From contig NZ_RDSM01000002.1 in assembly GCF_004115155.1 (NCBI RefSeq), forward strand, positions 1,240,001 through 1,304,000: 64,000 nucleotides of DNA, in the 5' to 3' direction. The DNA is from Granulicella sibirica. Its GTDB lineage: Bacteria; Acidobacteriota; Terriglobia; Terriglobales; Acidobacteriaceae. The notes beneath the pieces were generated by a model that ran no database searches, was not told the DNA's origin, and saw nothing but the letters and a program-made list of their open reading frames with translations. Shown here one piece after another: positions 34,623 to 43,722 of the stretch. Both the position numbers and the translations under genes were made by a program. Position 1 is the stretch's first letter. Every line of letters starts with the position of its first letter.

Positions 34623-35642
34623 ATGAACCTGTCCGACCTGGCCCGCCACCTCGACGCCACCCTCCACGGCGACCCCACCGCCAATATCACCGGCATCGCC
34701 GGTATCGAGGACGCGGGCCCCGGCCATCTCACCTTCGTTGCCAACCCGAAGTACGCCTCCCTCGCCCGCACCACCAAAGCCTCCGCCATCCTCGTCGAGC
34801 CCGAGTTTCCCGAGATCGCCACCTCGACCCTCCGCCTCGCGAACCCCTACCTCGCCTTCGCCCGCGCCATCGAACTCTTCTACACCCCACCCGCCTACGC
34901 CCCAGGCATCCACCCCACCGCCGTCATCGACCCCACCGCCGTCATCGGGGCCAACGCCCACATCGGCCCCTACGCCGTCATCTCCGCGAACGTCATCCTC
35001 GGCGACGACGCCATCATCCTCGCCCACGCCGTCCTCTACCCCGGCGTCCGCGCAGGCTCGCACCTCTTCCTCCACGCCCACGCCATCGTCCGCGAGCACT
35101 GCGTCCTCGGCGACCACATCACCATCCAGAACGGAGCAATCGTTGGTGCCGATGGCTTCGGCTTCGCCCGCCAGCACGGCCCCAACCAGCTTCCCGGCGG
35201 TCCCTGGTACAAGATCGTCCAATCCGGCCCCGCCGTCCTCGAGGACAACGTCGAAATCCAGGCCAACGCCTGCATCGACCGCGCCAGCATCGGTGAGACC
35301 CGCATCCAGGCCGGGGCAAAGATCGACAACCTCGTCCAGGTAGGCCACGGCTCGAACGTCGGCCCCGCGACATTACTCTGCGCCCAGGTCGGCCTGGCCG
35401 GATCGACCACCATCGGAAAAAACGTTATCCTCGCCGGCCAGGTCGGCGTCGCCGGTCACTGCACCATAGGCGACGGAGCCATCGCCACCGCGCAATCCGG
35501 CATCCCCAACGACGTCGCCCCCGGCAAAACCGTCAGCGGCTACCCCGCTATTGACAACCGCCAGTGGCTCCGCTCCGTAGCCATCTTCAACAAGCTCCCC
35601 GACATCATCCGCGAGCTCAAGCGCCGCCCGACCAACGAATGA
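34623..35642 (+). CDS. lpxD: UDP-3-O-acylglucosamine N-acyltransferase
   Basis: Third step of lipid A synthesis, transferring an acyl chain from acyl carrier protein; 339 residues. The N-terminal uridine-binding domain (ITGIAGIEDAGPGHLTFVAN) precedes a left-handed beta-helix of hexapeptide repeats (about 100-320). The catalytic histidine is in VQVGHGSNVGP. Shows the organism makes lipid A-type lipopolysaccharide. fabZ/lpxA are not adjacent. Confidence 0.96.
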   Translation: MNLSDLARHLDATLHGDPTANITGIAGIEDAGPGHLTFVANPKYASLARTTKASAILVEPEFPEIATSTLRLANPYLAFARAIELFYTPPAYAPGIHPTAVIDPTAVIGANAHIGPYAVISANVILGDDAIILAHAVLYPGVRAGSHLFLHAHAIVREHCVLGDHITIQNGAIVGADGFGFARQHGPNQLPGGPWYKIVQSGPAVLEDNVEIQANACIDRASIGETRIQAGAKIDNLVQVGHGSNVGPATLLCAQVGLAGSTTIGKNVILAGQVGVAGHCTIGDGAIATAQSGIPNDVAPGKTVSGYPAIDNRQWLRSVAIFNKLPDIIRELKRRPTNE

Positions 35643-35703
35643 ACCGGCCATCTGCTCCCCACCCCCTACTCCCTCCCTCACCCCGCCCTGCTACCCTAAC
35701 CGA

Positions 35704-36057
35704 ATGCGTCTCCTGCCCCACCTGGCCCTGGCCGCTCTCTTGCTCCCGCTCGCCGGCTGCCACTCCGCCTACATCGAAGCCGACGTGATGAACCACACCA
35801 CGCAGCCCATCCAGCTCCTCGAAGTCGACTACCCGAGCGCCAGCTTCGGCACCCAGAACCTCGCGCCCGGCGCCATCTATCACTACCGCTTCAAGGTCCT
35901 CGGCTCCGGCCCCACCAAGCTCCTCTACACCGACGCTTCGCACAAGGACCACACCTCATCCGGCCCTGCCTTCAAAGAAGGCGACGAGGGCCGCCTCACC
36001 ATCGACCTCACCGAATCCGGCCCCACCTGGAAGTTTCAGACCCACACAAACCCATAA
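35704..36057 (+). CDS. Putative lipoprotein
   Basis: Encodes 117 residues with a lipoprotein signal peptide (LALAALLLPLAGC, lipobox cysteine C19). The mature part is a small beta-rich domain (DVMNHTTQPIQLLEVDYPSA). No family recognised. Sits between lpxD and tmk on the same strand with short gaps. Confidence 0.72.
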   Translation: MRLLPHLALAALLLPLAGCHSAYIEADVMNHTTQPIQLLEVDYPSASFGTQNLAPGAIYHYRFKVLGSGPTKLLYTDASHKDHTSSGPAFKEGDEGRLTIDLTESGPTWKFQTHTNP

Positions 36058-36089
36058 TTCGCGAACGTTCTTTCGGTAAACTCACCCTT

Positions 36090-36788
36090 ATGGCACGCGG
36101 TTTCTTCATCACCTTCGAGGGCCTCGACGGCTCCGGCAAGACCACCCAGCTCCGCCGTCTTGCCACCTACCTCACCACCGCCGGTCATACGGTCGTCACC
36201 ATGCGCAATCCCGGCTCAACCTCCCTCGGCGACCGCATCCGCACCATCCTGCTCGACTCCCGCTCCGAAGCCGCTCTCGGTCCCATCGACCCAATCGCCG
36301 AACTCACCCTCATGTTTGCCGACCGCGCCCAATCGATCGCCGAGGTCATCCAGCCCGCGCTCGCCGCCGGGGCCATCGTCCTCTGCGACCGCTTTACCGA
36401 CTCCTCTGAGGCCTACCAGGGCGGAGGCCGCCAGCTCGGCGCCGAGCGCGTCCTCGCCCTCCACGCTGCCGTCTGCGACAACCTCCAGCCCGACCTCACC
36501 CTGCTCCTTCTGCCATCCCTCCACACCTCGCTCGCCCGGGCCCGCCGCCGCAATCAGCGCTCTCTCGCCGTCACAGGCACCGACGAAAACCGCTTCGAGC
36601 GCGAGTCAGACGAGTTCTACACCCGCATCCACACCGCCTACATGGCCATCGCCGTCCGCGCACCCGACCGCGTTCTCACCCTCACCGACGACTCCTCGAT
36701 CGACATCATCGAGCTCCAGATTCGCGCCGCCGTCGAAGCCCGCCTCGAAGCCCAGGCACCCTTGCTCCAGCCCGAGGAGACCCGGTAA
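36090..36788 (+). CDS. tmk: Thymidylate kinase
   Basis: Phosphorylates dTMP to dTDP; 232 residues. P-loop FEGLDGSGKTTQ (9-20), DRF-x2-SSEAYQGGGR motif, and a LID-region arginine cluster (LARARRRNQR). Slightly longer C-terminus than E. coli Tmk. Five bases separate it from the next gene. Confidence 0.95.
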   Translation: MARGFFITFEGLDGSGKTTQLRRLATYLTTAGHTVVTMRNPGSTSLGDRIRTILLDSRSEAALGPIDPIAELTLMFADRAQSIAEVIQPALAAGAIVLCDRFTDSSEAYQGGGRQLGAERVLALHAAVCDNLQPDLTLLLLPSLHTSLARARRRNQRSLAVTGTDENRFERESDEFYTRIHTAYMAIAVRAPDRVLTLTDDSSIDIIELQIRAAVEARLEAQAPLLQPEETR

Positions 36789-36793
36789 ACCCG

Positions 36794-37267
36794 ATGAGCC
36801 AGCAAGCCACGTTAGCCGACCGCGAACTCGTTCTCGTCCGCACCCTCAACGCCCCACGCGCCAGTGTCTACCGCGCCTGGACTGAGCCCGCTCTTCTGAA
36901 GCAGTGGTTCGCACCCCTGCCCTACACCACGCCTCTCGCCGAACTGGATGTCCGCGCCGCCGGCTCCTCTGTCATCACCATGCGCGGCCCCGACGGCACG
37001 GACTTCCCCAACCGCGGCGTCTATCTCGAGGTCATCCCCAACCAGCGCCTCGTCTTCACCGACGCTTACACCACTGCCTGGGAACCGTCCGAAAAGCCCT
37101 TCATGACGGTCACCATCACGCTCGAAGACGACGGCGACAAGACGATCTACACCGCCCGTGTTCTGCACTGGTCCACAGCCGACCGCGACATGCACGAGAA
37201 GATGGGCTTCCACAAAGGCTGGGGCCAGTGCGCCGACCAGCTCGAAGCCGTAGCCGCGAAGCTCTGA
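36794..37267 (+). CDS. SRPBCC (AHSA1-type) family protein
   Basis: A 157-residue AHSA1/START-like protein: VRTLNAPRASVYRAWTEP, KQWFAPLPYTTP, GVYLEVIPNQRLVFTDAY and the C-terminal HKGWGQCADQLEAV. Cytosolic hydrophobic-cavity fold; ligand unknown. Probably co-transcribed with tmk. It has no adjacent ArsR gene, unlike the pair at 5-6 kb. Confidence 0.9.
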   Translation: MSQQATLADRELVLVRTLNAPRASVYRAWTEPALLKQWFAPLPYTTPLAELDVRAAGSSVITMRGPDGTDFPNRGVYLEVIPNQRLVFTDAYTTAWEPSEKPFMTVTITLEDDGDKTIYTARVLHWSTADRDMHEKMGFHKGWGQCADQLEAVAAKL

Positions 37268-37403
37268 CGGCAAGCGCCTCAGTTGTTGATCCCGCCATCA
37301 CCCGCCCCCGTCCTCACCACGTCATGAACTGTAAGGGTTCGTCGCTTGCGTCTCCACCAGCGATCTCCCATCGTCTAAACGAGAGGCTTATCCGTACCCG
37401 CCC

Positions 37404-38834
37404 ATGACCACTCCCCCCGTAGTCGAACTCGACCCGAAGCTCGCCCCGCCAGACGAGGCCGAGTGGAACATCCCCCCCGGCCTCCGCTACTCCCTCCCCA
37501 TGTACGCCTTCAAACCGTGGGTCCGCATCGGCCACCCCATCCTGCTCTTCGAGTACCTCCATAAGACCTTCGGCAACATCGCCTGCTACCGCCTCTTCAA
37601 CACCTACATCATCTTCGTCAACGAACCCGAGTACATCCGCGAGATCCTCATCAACCAGGCTCCCTCCTTCATCAAGGAGCGCACCCTCAAGCGCATGAAG
37701 ATCCTCCTCGGCGAAGGCCTCATCACCTCCGACGACCCCATCCACATGCGCCAGCGTCGCATCGCCGCCCCGGCCTTCCATCGCCAGCGCATCGCCGCCT
37801 ACGGAGAGCGCATCTCCGCCTCCGCCGCCGCCCAGCGTGACCGCTGGCAGCCCGGCCAGGCCCTCGACATCGCCGCCGCCATGATGGACCTCTCGCTTGA
37901 AATCGTCGCTCGCACCCTCTTCGACACCGAGGTCACCGACGAGATCCGCAGCATCAACGACGAGGTCAACACCATCATGGGCCTCTACAACTACCTCATC
38001 GGCCTCCCCGCCCTCGAGTCCTACCTGAACTGGCCAGTCCCCGGCGTCATGAAGTTCCGCCGCTCCCGCAACCGCCTCAACGCCACCGTCGACCGCCTCA
38101 TCGCCGCCCACAAGAAGGCCGGCGTCGATAAGGGCGATCTCCTCTCCATGCTCCTCAGCAGCCGCGACGAAGAAGCCGACGCATCCGGCGAGCACACCGG
38201 CATGTCCGACACCCAGGTCCGCGACGAAGTCCTCACCATCTTCCTCGCAGGCTACGAGACCGTGGCCAACGCCCTCACCTGGACCTTTTACCTCCTCAGC
38301 CAAAACCCCGAAGCCGAAGCCCGCCTCCACGCCGAACTCGACGCCGTGCTCGGCACAGCCGACGGCACCCATCGCCTCCCCACCCTCGCCGACTACCCGC
38401 AACTCCGCTACACCGAGCAGGTCTTCGCCGAAGCCATGCGCCTCTACCCCCCCGCCTGGGCCATGGGCCGCATGTCGACCAAGCCGGTCACCCTCGGCCC
38501 CTGGCGCATCCCACCCGGAGCCCACTTCTTCTTCTCCCAGTACATCGTCCACCGCAGCGCCGAGTTCTTCCCCGACCCCCTCCGCTTCGACCCCGACCGC
38601 CACTCCCCCGAGAACAAGGCCGGCCGCCATAAATTCGCCTACTTCCCCTTCGGCGGAGGAGGCCGCCAATGCATCGGCGAAGCCTTCGCCTGGATGGAGG
38701 GCATCTTCTCCATCGCCACCCTCGCCAGCCGCTGGCGCATGACCTACCTCGGCACCGAACCGCCCATCCCTCAGGCCAAGATCACCCTCCGCCCCCGCGA
38801 CCCCCTCATGATGCGCCTCATCCCACGCACTTAG
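37404..38834 (+). CDS. Cytochrome P450
   Basis: A 476-residue soluble P450 monooxygenase. The I-helix oxygen-binding motif is AGYETVANALTW, the K-helix ExxR is in EAMRLYPPAW, and the heme-thiolate loop FGGGGRQCIG gives C423. The general type resembles fatty-acid or terpene hydroxylases of the CYP102/CYP4-like class, but the substrate is not predictable here. No ferredoxin or reductase gene is adjacent. Confidence 0.95.
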   Translation: MTTPPVVELDPKLAPPDEAEWNIPPGLRYSLPMYAFKPWVRIGHPILLFEYLHKTFGNIACYRLFNTYIIFVNEPEYIREILINQAPSFIKERTLKRMKILLGEGLITSDDPIHMRQRRIAAPAFHRQRIAAYGERISASAAAQRDRWQPGQALDIAAAMMDLSLEIVARTLFDTEVTDEIRSINDEVNTIMGLYNYLIGLPALESYLNWPVPGVMKFRRSRNRLNATVDRLIAAHKKAGVDKGDLLSMLLSSRDEEADASGEHTGMSDTQVRDEVLTIFLAGYETVANALTWTFYLLSQNPEAEARLHAELDAVLGTADGTHRLPTLADYPQLRYTEQVFAEAMRLYPPAWAMGRMSTKPVTLGPWRIPPGAHFFFSQYIVHRSAEFFPDPLRFDPDRHSPENKAGRHKFAYFPFGGGGRQCIGEAFAWMEGIFSIATLASRWRMTYLGTEPPIPQAKITLRPRDPLMMRLIPRT

Positions 38835-39133
38835 GTTCTTACTACCACTATCCTTACCCCCTGAACCGAACCCGTCGCCCGAAATTGCCGAGAATTAAGC
38901 CTTTCGGGAAACGTCGGTGCCTATGTTCGATAAGCAGAGGTATGGTGGGCCTAAACGGCCAAACAAGCAAAGAAACCCAACACCAACATGGGTATCGAAA
39001 CCTAACCTGTCTGCTGATCGCAACTCCCGAGTGACAATAGAAGCCTCTGGCCACGCAGGCACCGAGCATGTTATTTACGATGGCGATCGACGACGAAAGA
39101 CTCGTCCCTAGTAACTTGGAGACTGGAGCGGCA

Positions 39134-40531
39134 ATGACATCAAAGCGAATTTGGATAGGCCTGTTGGCCGGAATTCTACTTAGCCACATATTGCACGCGC
39201 AGTCAGTGGACAAAATCGATGCCGGCCTGAAGAGCCAAATCGACCGCATCGCCGAAGGTGTGCTGAAGCAGCGCGGCGTTCCCTCAGCCTCGGTCGCGGT
39301 AGTAAAGGGCGGCAAACTCGTCTACACGCACGCCTACGGTCTGGCCCACATCGATCCCAACACACCCGCGACACCGGACATGCGCTACTCCATCGGGTCC
39401 GTCTCGAAGCAGTTCACGGCGGCGGCGATCCTGCTGTTACAGGAACAGGGAAAACTGAAGCTCGACGACGCAGTAGGCAAGTACGTCCCGTCCCTGACGC
39501 GAGGAAACGAAGTAACGGTCCGCCAGATCCTCAGCCATACCTCGGGATACCAGGACTACTGGCCGGAAGACTACCTGATGACCCCGATGATGAAGCCGGA
39601 GACAGCGCAGCAGATTCTCGACACCTGGGCGAAGAAGCCGCTGGACTTCGATCCGGGGACAAAGTGGCAGTATTCCAACACCAACTATGTGATCGCCGGT
39701 CTCATCGTGGAGAAGGTGAGCGGCCAGCGGCTCATGGAGTTTCTTGGCCGGCATATCTTTCATCCACTCGGCATGAAATCCGTATGGGATTCGGATGAAG
39801 CAAAGCTGACCTCGACCGACGCCACGCCCTATATCCGCCACGCACTCGGTCCTCTTCGCCTGGCCCCTAAGGAAGGCCGCGGATGGATGTTTGCCGCGGG
39901 AGAGCTCGCAATGACGGCCCATGATCTGGCCCTGTGGGACGAGAGCCTGATCGCCCAATCGCTGCTGAAGCCGGAGAGCTACAAGCAGATGTTTACCGAG
40001 GTCAAACTCAAGGATGGCAGCGGCACGCAGTACGGACTTGGTGTGGACGTCAAGATGCGGGACGGGCATCGCTCCATCGAGCATGGTGGCGAGGTAACCG
40101 GCTTTGTCTCGGATAACGAGGTCCTCGTCGATGACGGTGTCGCCGTCGTCGTACTCACCAACCACATGGCCGGTGGAGCGGAGACGATTGCGCAGCTTAC
40201 GGCGGCGACGGTTGCCGGGACTGGGGTGCAGTCCGACGCGGAAAAGCAGACCCTGGCGATCTATCGCGGGCTGCAACAGGGAAAGATCGATCGCTCCCTG
40301 CTCGCTCCAAATCTGAACGACTACTTCTCCGAGCAGACCGTGGCGGACTTCAAAGACAGCCTCGGGCCCTTGGGAGAGTCGCTGACGTTCAGGAAACAAG
40401 GCGAGCAACTGCGCGGCGGGATGACGTTTCGCTCGTTCCAACTGGTGTATCCGGACAGGCGGCTCTACTTGTCGACCTACACCTATCCGGATGGGAAGCT
40501 GGAGCAGTTCCTGGTCGATCCCGCCAACTAA
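39134..40531 (+). CDS. Exported serine hydrolase, beta-lactamase/D-Ala-D-Ala peptidase fold
   Basis: Encodes 465 residues; ATG 39134 has GGAG five bases upstream and gives a signal peptide (WIGLLAGILLSHILHAQ). Class C-like catalytic motifs: S89-V-S-K92, Y181-S-N183 and EHGGEVTGF near residue 316. The extra C-terminal 100 residues are a lipocalin-like or unassigned domain often found in such esterases. Could be a periplasmic peptidase or esterase; beta-lactamase activity is not implied. Confidence 0.9.
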   Translation: MTSKRIWIGLLAGILLSHILHAQSVDKIDAGLKSQIDRIAEGVLKQRGVPSASVAVVKGGKLVYTHAYGLAHIDPNTPATPDMRYSIGSVSKQFTAAAILLLQEQGKLKLDDAVGKYVPSLTRGNEVTVRQILSHTSGYQDYWPEDYLMTPMMKPETAQQILDTWAKKPLDFDPGTKWQYSNTNYVIAGLIVEKVSGQRLMEFLGRHIFHPLGMKSVWDSDEAKLTSTDATPYIRHALGPLRLAPKEGRGWMFAAGELAMTAHDLALWDESLIAQSLLKPESYKQMFTEVKLKDGSGTQYGLGVDVKMRDGHRSIEHGGEVTGFVSDNEVLVDDGVAVVVLTNHMAGGAETIAQLTAATVAGTGVQSDAEKQTLAIYRGLQQGKIDRSLLAPNLNDYFSEQTVADFKDSLGPLGESLTFRKQGEQLRGGMTFRSFQLVYPDRRLYLSTYTYPDGKLEQFLVDPAN

Positions 40532-40565
40532 GGCAACCTTGCTTACGGGCGGTTTCCTCCCGTCG

Positions 40566-40973
40566 CTATCGTCTCGATTGCGGAATGCGACCCAGCCGCG
40601 GATCGTGGCTCAGGATGAGGTCACATGCGCGAAGAGCTTCCTTCTCGAAGTCCGCGCCATCAGCCGGAATGAGAAGCCAGTGACCTATCTTGCCGCCCAG
40701 ACCCTGGATAGCGCGAAGCGAAGGTAAATCTTGGCGAAGCTTCTTGTCCATTGGGTCGGTGCCTTCGGAAAGGACGAGCCACACGCCGTTGTCCAAAGGA
40801 TGTTTCGCACGATCCAGCAGCATCAGGAAGAGGTGGTCGCCGACATAGACCGCCCATCCCGAAAACATCCGGCGCACCTCGGGATGCAACGCCTCAAGGG
40901 CCTCCAGAACAAACGGATGTGGCGGTCTCTGCTTGGGCTTGGGCTCGGAAAGACGCGGCATCTTGGTCCTCAT
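40566..40973 (-). CDS. TfoX N-terminal-domain-like protein
   Basis: Encodes 135 residues if started at ATG 40973 (a second ATG at 40961 has a better ribosome binding site, AGGA at six bases). The core RRMFSGWAVYVGDHLFLMLL resembles the TfoX/Sxy N-terminal domain; the rest (GVWLVLSEGTDPMDKKL) is less conserved. It lacks the TfoX C-terminal half, so a competence role should not be assumed. Divergent from trhO. Confidence 0.7.
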   Translation of the reverse strand: MRTKMPRLSEPKPKQRPPHPFVLEALEALHPEVRRMFSGWAVYVGDHLFLMLLDRAKHPLDNGVWLVLSEGTDPMDKKLRQDLPSLRAIQGLGGKIGHWLLIPADGADFEKEALRACDLILSHDPRLGRIPQSRR

Positions 40974-41070
40974 ACAGCGATTCTTACATTGCTCTATCCC
41001 GGGCGGTAGGTCGGGAAAAGCAGGCAATGGTGCCGAAACAACCTCGGAGATGTTCGATACTAAGAGGGTC

Positions 41071-41844
41071 ATGGTTACAGTCGCGGCTTTTTATCGGTTC
41101 ATCGCAATAGAGGATCCTGCGGCATTGCAGGCGGAGCTGAGGTCGGCTTTCACTGAGGAGGAGCTGCGTGGCACCCTGCTGATCGCTCCGGAGGGAATCA
41201 ACGGAACCCTCGCTGCTTCTTCCGAAGTGATCGAGCGTCTGCTGACCCTGCTCGCGGAACGCACTGGCTTGGAGCGGCCAGCGGTCAAGTTTTCAAGGGC
41301 GGCGGAGAATCCATTCGGCCGGCTCAAGTTCAAGGTCAAACAGGAGATCCTGGCATTCCGCCGCGCGGTGGTGGACCCGTCGAAGGCGGGAACGTATGTC
41401 GCGCCGAAGGACTGGAACGCGCTCATCGCCGACCCGGAGGTCCTTGTACTCGATACGCGCAACACGTACGAGACGGAAGTTGGCACATTTCGTGGTGCCG
41501 TCGACCCGAAGATCGAGACGTTCTCCGAGTTTGCAACCTACGCCCGGAACGAACTCGACCCGGCCAGGCATACGAAAGTAGCAATGTTCTGCACGGGCGG
41601 AATCCGCTGTGAGAAGGCCTCGGCGTTCCTGTTACAGGAGGGATTCGCCGAGGTGTACCACCTGGAGGGCGGAATCCTGCGCTACCTGGAAGAGATTCCA
41701 GTCGAAGAGAGTACGTGGATCGGGGAGTGTTTCGTCTTCGATCGGCGTCGCGAGGTCGGGAGCGAAGATCTGGGCCTGGACCAGGCCGACGCGCATCTGG
41801 CTAGCCCTACCGATCCGTCCGCATCCGTTCCTTCACACTCTTAG
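41071..41844 (+). CDS. trhO: tRNA uridine-34 hydroxylase (rhodanese-domain) TrhO
   Basis: Encodes 257 residues of the YceA/TrhO family: an N-terminal ferredoxin-like half (FYRFIAIEDP, GTLLIAPEGINGTLA) and a rhodanese domain with active cysteine C174 in CTGGIRCEKASAFL. TrhO makes 5-hydroxyuridine at the wobble position of some tRNAs. ATG 41071 is chosen because GAGGG precedes it; an upstream ATG at 41050 lacks a usable spacing. Ends overlap the minus-strand gene at 41807 by 38 bases. Confidence 0.93.
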   Translation: MVTVAAFYRFIAIEDPAALQAELRSAFTEEELRGTLLIAPEGINGTLAASSEVIERLLTLLAERTGLERPAVKFSRAAENPFGRLKFKVKQEILAFRRAVVDPSKAGTYVAPKDWNALIADPEVLVLDTRNTYETEVGTFRGAVDPKIETFSEFATYARNELDPARHTKVAMFCTGGIRCEKASAFLLQEGFAEVYHLEGGILRYLEEIPVEESTWIGECFVFDRRREVGSEDLGLDQADAHLASPTDPSASVPSHS

Positions 41845-42127
41845 CCAGAAGCTCCACCGCCTCGGCTTTCCGCACCACATCCAGCGACAGCTCATTCTTA
41901 TTGCTCTTCTCGACGCTGACCTTCAACTCCGCCGCCATCTTCACCAGCTTCTCAGTGTCCTCCAGGAGCTTCTTCTGCTTCTCGGACATCGGAGGCTTCT
42001 CCCCAACCGCCCGCGTCGCCAGCCCCGCCGCCGGAGCCTGCACGCCCGCCGGCGCAGCCGCCTGCCCCAATCCGGCAGCCGCCAACCCCGCCATCATCAG
42101 CCCCACCAGCCACGCATGCCGAATCAT
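41807..42127 (-). CDS. Small exported protein, paralogue of its upstream neighbour
   Basis: Encodes 106 residues with a signal peptide (WLVGLMMAGLAAAGLGQAAA). The mature part is charged and helical; its end VRKAEAVELLAKSVKERM matches the end of the neighbouring protein, so the two are tandem paralogues. Its ATG overlaps the neighbour's stop by four bases (ATGA). No family known. Confidence 0.72.
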   Translation of the reverse strand: MIRHAWLVGLMMAGLAAAGLGQAAAPAGVQAPAAGLATRAVGEKPPMSEKQKKLLEDTEKLVKMAAELKVSVEKSNKNELSLDVVRKAEAVELLAKSVKERMRTDR

Positions 42128-42558
42128 CGCGACCCCTTCATCCGGTCCTTCACATTCCGCGCCAGCTTCTCAATCGATTCCGCCTTGCGAAACGTATCCT
42201 CCCGCGATGGGTCTGCGCTCCCGCTGACGCTCGCCTGCAGCTCCGCCGCCGACTGCAGAATCTGATCCGCCTCCTTCATCATCATCTTCTGCCGCTCCGA
42301 AATGATCATCTTCGCGCGTTTCTCTTCCATCGCCTGACGCCCCGCCGTATCGAACCCATAATCGGATGAAGACGCGCCCCCGCGGCCGGAGGCGTCCGAA
42401 GCCGAGGGCAACGAGCTTCCCGGCATAATGGATCCGGAAGAAGCGCCTCCACCGTTATTCCTCTGCAGACCAAACCCCGCCCGCCCAACCCCCACCCCAA
42501 GCAGGCAAACGAGCAACCCCAAGCAAGACCCCAGACCGACCCGACCCGACCGTCCCAT
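42124..42558 (-). CDS. Small exported protein with helical C-terminus
   Basis: Encodes 144 residues from ATG 42558, which has GAGGG upstream; in-frame extension to 42639 adds an implausible leader. A hydrophobic segment (LGSCLGLLVCLLGVGVG) suggests export or anchoring, followed by a low-complexity Ser/Gly region and a helical end (MEEKRAKMIISERQKMMMKE, then FRKAESIEKLARNVKDRM). Downstream paralogue overlaps by four bases. Function unknown. Confidence 0.7.
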   Translation of the reverse strand: MGRSGRVGLGSCLGLLVCLLGVGVGRAGFGLQRNNGGGASSGSIMPGSSLPSASDASGRGGASSSDYGFDTAGRQAMEEKRAKMIISERQKMMMKEADQILQSAAELQASVSGSADPSREDTFRKAESIEKLARNVKDRMKGSR

Positions 42559-42731
42559 GCCCCTTACCCTCGCCTTCGTGTTCCCTTCCGTCCCCCATCC
42601 AACACAACCGTCGACCACATCCCAGACACCCGGTGCCAAGGCATCCTGCTACCCTTTAGGCCTACTCACGCATCCATCAGGAAGCACCTAAAACAAGATT
42701 CGAGCTCCGCTCGGACAGATCGAGATACGTC

Positions 42732-43664
42732 ATGATGCTCCTTTCCCTATTTATCCCGCAAGATGAACCCGTCATTCGCACCATTGAACGCGACTGGCAC
42801 CAGGACATTCTCGTCATGCTCCGCGACCGCCTCCCCAAGGTGGTCGTCGCCCTCATCTTCCTCTTCATCCTTCAGCGCGTCGTGCATTTCTTCGTCAAGC
42901 GCATGCAGCATCTCGCCGACCGCAACACCAGCAACCTCCATCGCGCCGCCCAGCTCCGCACCGTGGCCTCCATCGTCCGAGCCACCTCCTACGGCATCCT
43001 TGGAGTCTTTGCCTTCCTGCAGATTCTCGTCCTCTTCAACATCTCCTATACCGGCCTTCTCGCTCCCGCAGCCACCCTCGGTGTCGGCATCGGCCTCGGT
43101 GCGCAAAGCCTCTTCAAGGACATCATCAACGGCGTATTCATCCTCATCGAAGACCAGTACAACGTCGGCGAAGTCGTTAAGATCGCCGCCCTCCAAGGCA
43201 CCGTCGAAAGCCTCACCCTCCGTGCCACCACCCTCCGCGACGGCGACGGAACCGTCTACATCGTCCCCAACTCCCAGGTCGCCACCGTCGCCAACCTCTC
43301 CCGCGACTACTCCGTCGCCACTCTCAGCATCTCCGTCGACGCCTCCGCCAACCCCGACAACGTCATGGAGGTCCTCAACCGCCTCGCCGAAGCCATCAAA
43401 TCCGACGCCGCCTTCGCCAGCGTCATCCTCTCCAATCCGGCCGTCCTCGGCGTCAACGACATCAAGGGCCGCGAGGTCATCTACCCCATCAACTTCCGCG
43501 TACGCGCCAACCAGAAAGACGGCGTCCTCCGCGAACTACGCCGTCGCATCATCCTCGAGTTCGAAAAGCAAGGCATCCCTCTCGGTGTCTCCGCCGACAT
43601 GCTCGTCATGCAGCGCAAGGTCGACCCCACCGCCCCACCCGCACCCCCATCCATCGGTGTCTGA
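42732..43664 (+). CDS. MscS-family mechanosensitive ion channel
   Basis: Inner-membrane channel of 310 residues that releases solutes on osmotic downshock. About three N-terminal helices, then the pore helix and MscS beta-domain: GLGAQSLFKDIINGVFILIE, YNVGEVVKIAALQGTVES, LRDGDGTVYIVPNSQV. Lengths and motifs fit a small-conductance MscS rather than MscK. Convergent with the subtilase gene, with a shared terminator between. Confidence 0.93.
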   Translation: MMLLSLFIPQDEPVIRTIERDWHQDILVMLRDRLPKVVVALIFLFILQRVVHFFVKRMQHLADRNTSNLHRAAQLRTVASIVRATSYGILGVFAFLQILVLFNISYTGLLAPAATLGVGIGLGAQSLFKDIINGVFILIEDQYNVGEVVKIAALQGTVESLTLRATTLRDGDGTVYIVPNSQVATVANLSRDYSVATLSISVDASANPDNVMEVLNRLAEAIKSDAAFASVILSNPAVLGVNDIKGREVIYPINFRVRANQKDGVLRELRRRIILEFEKQGIPLGVSADMLVMQRKVDPTAPPAPPSIGV

Positions 43665-43672
43665 TGAACAAA

Positions 43673-43709
43673 CATCGATGCCTCCCGAAACCACCAGGAG
43701 GCATCGATG
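43673..43709. terminator. Bidirectional hairpin between mscS and subtilase gene
   Basis: Perfect 13-bp stem (CATCGATGCCTCC / GGAGGCATCGATG) with an 11-base loop in the gap between two convergent genes. Confidence 0.65.
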
Positions 43710-43722
43710 CTAAACCGCAAGC

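Noticed and set aside
34083..35348. 421-codon open frame on the minus strand opposite lpxD
   Set aside because: Gly/Asp/Val-rich low-complexity translation created by the C-ending codons of lpxD and its neighbour; no motif and the plus-strand genes are clear.
37314..38669. 451-codon open frame antisense to the cytochrome P450
   Set aside because: Shadow of strong third-position GC bias; the P450 heme loop is on the other strand.
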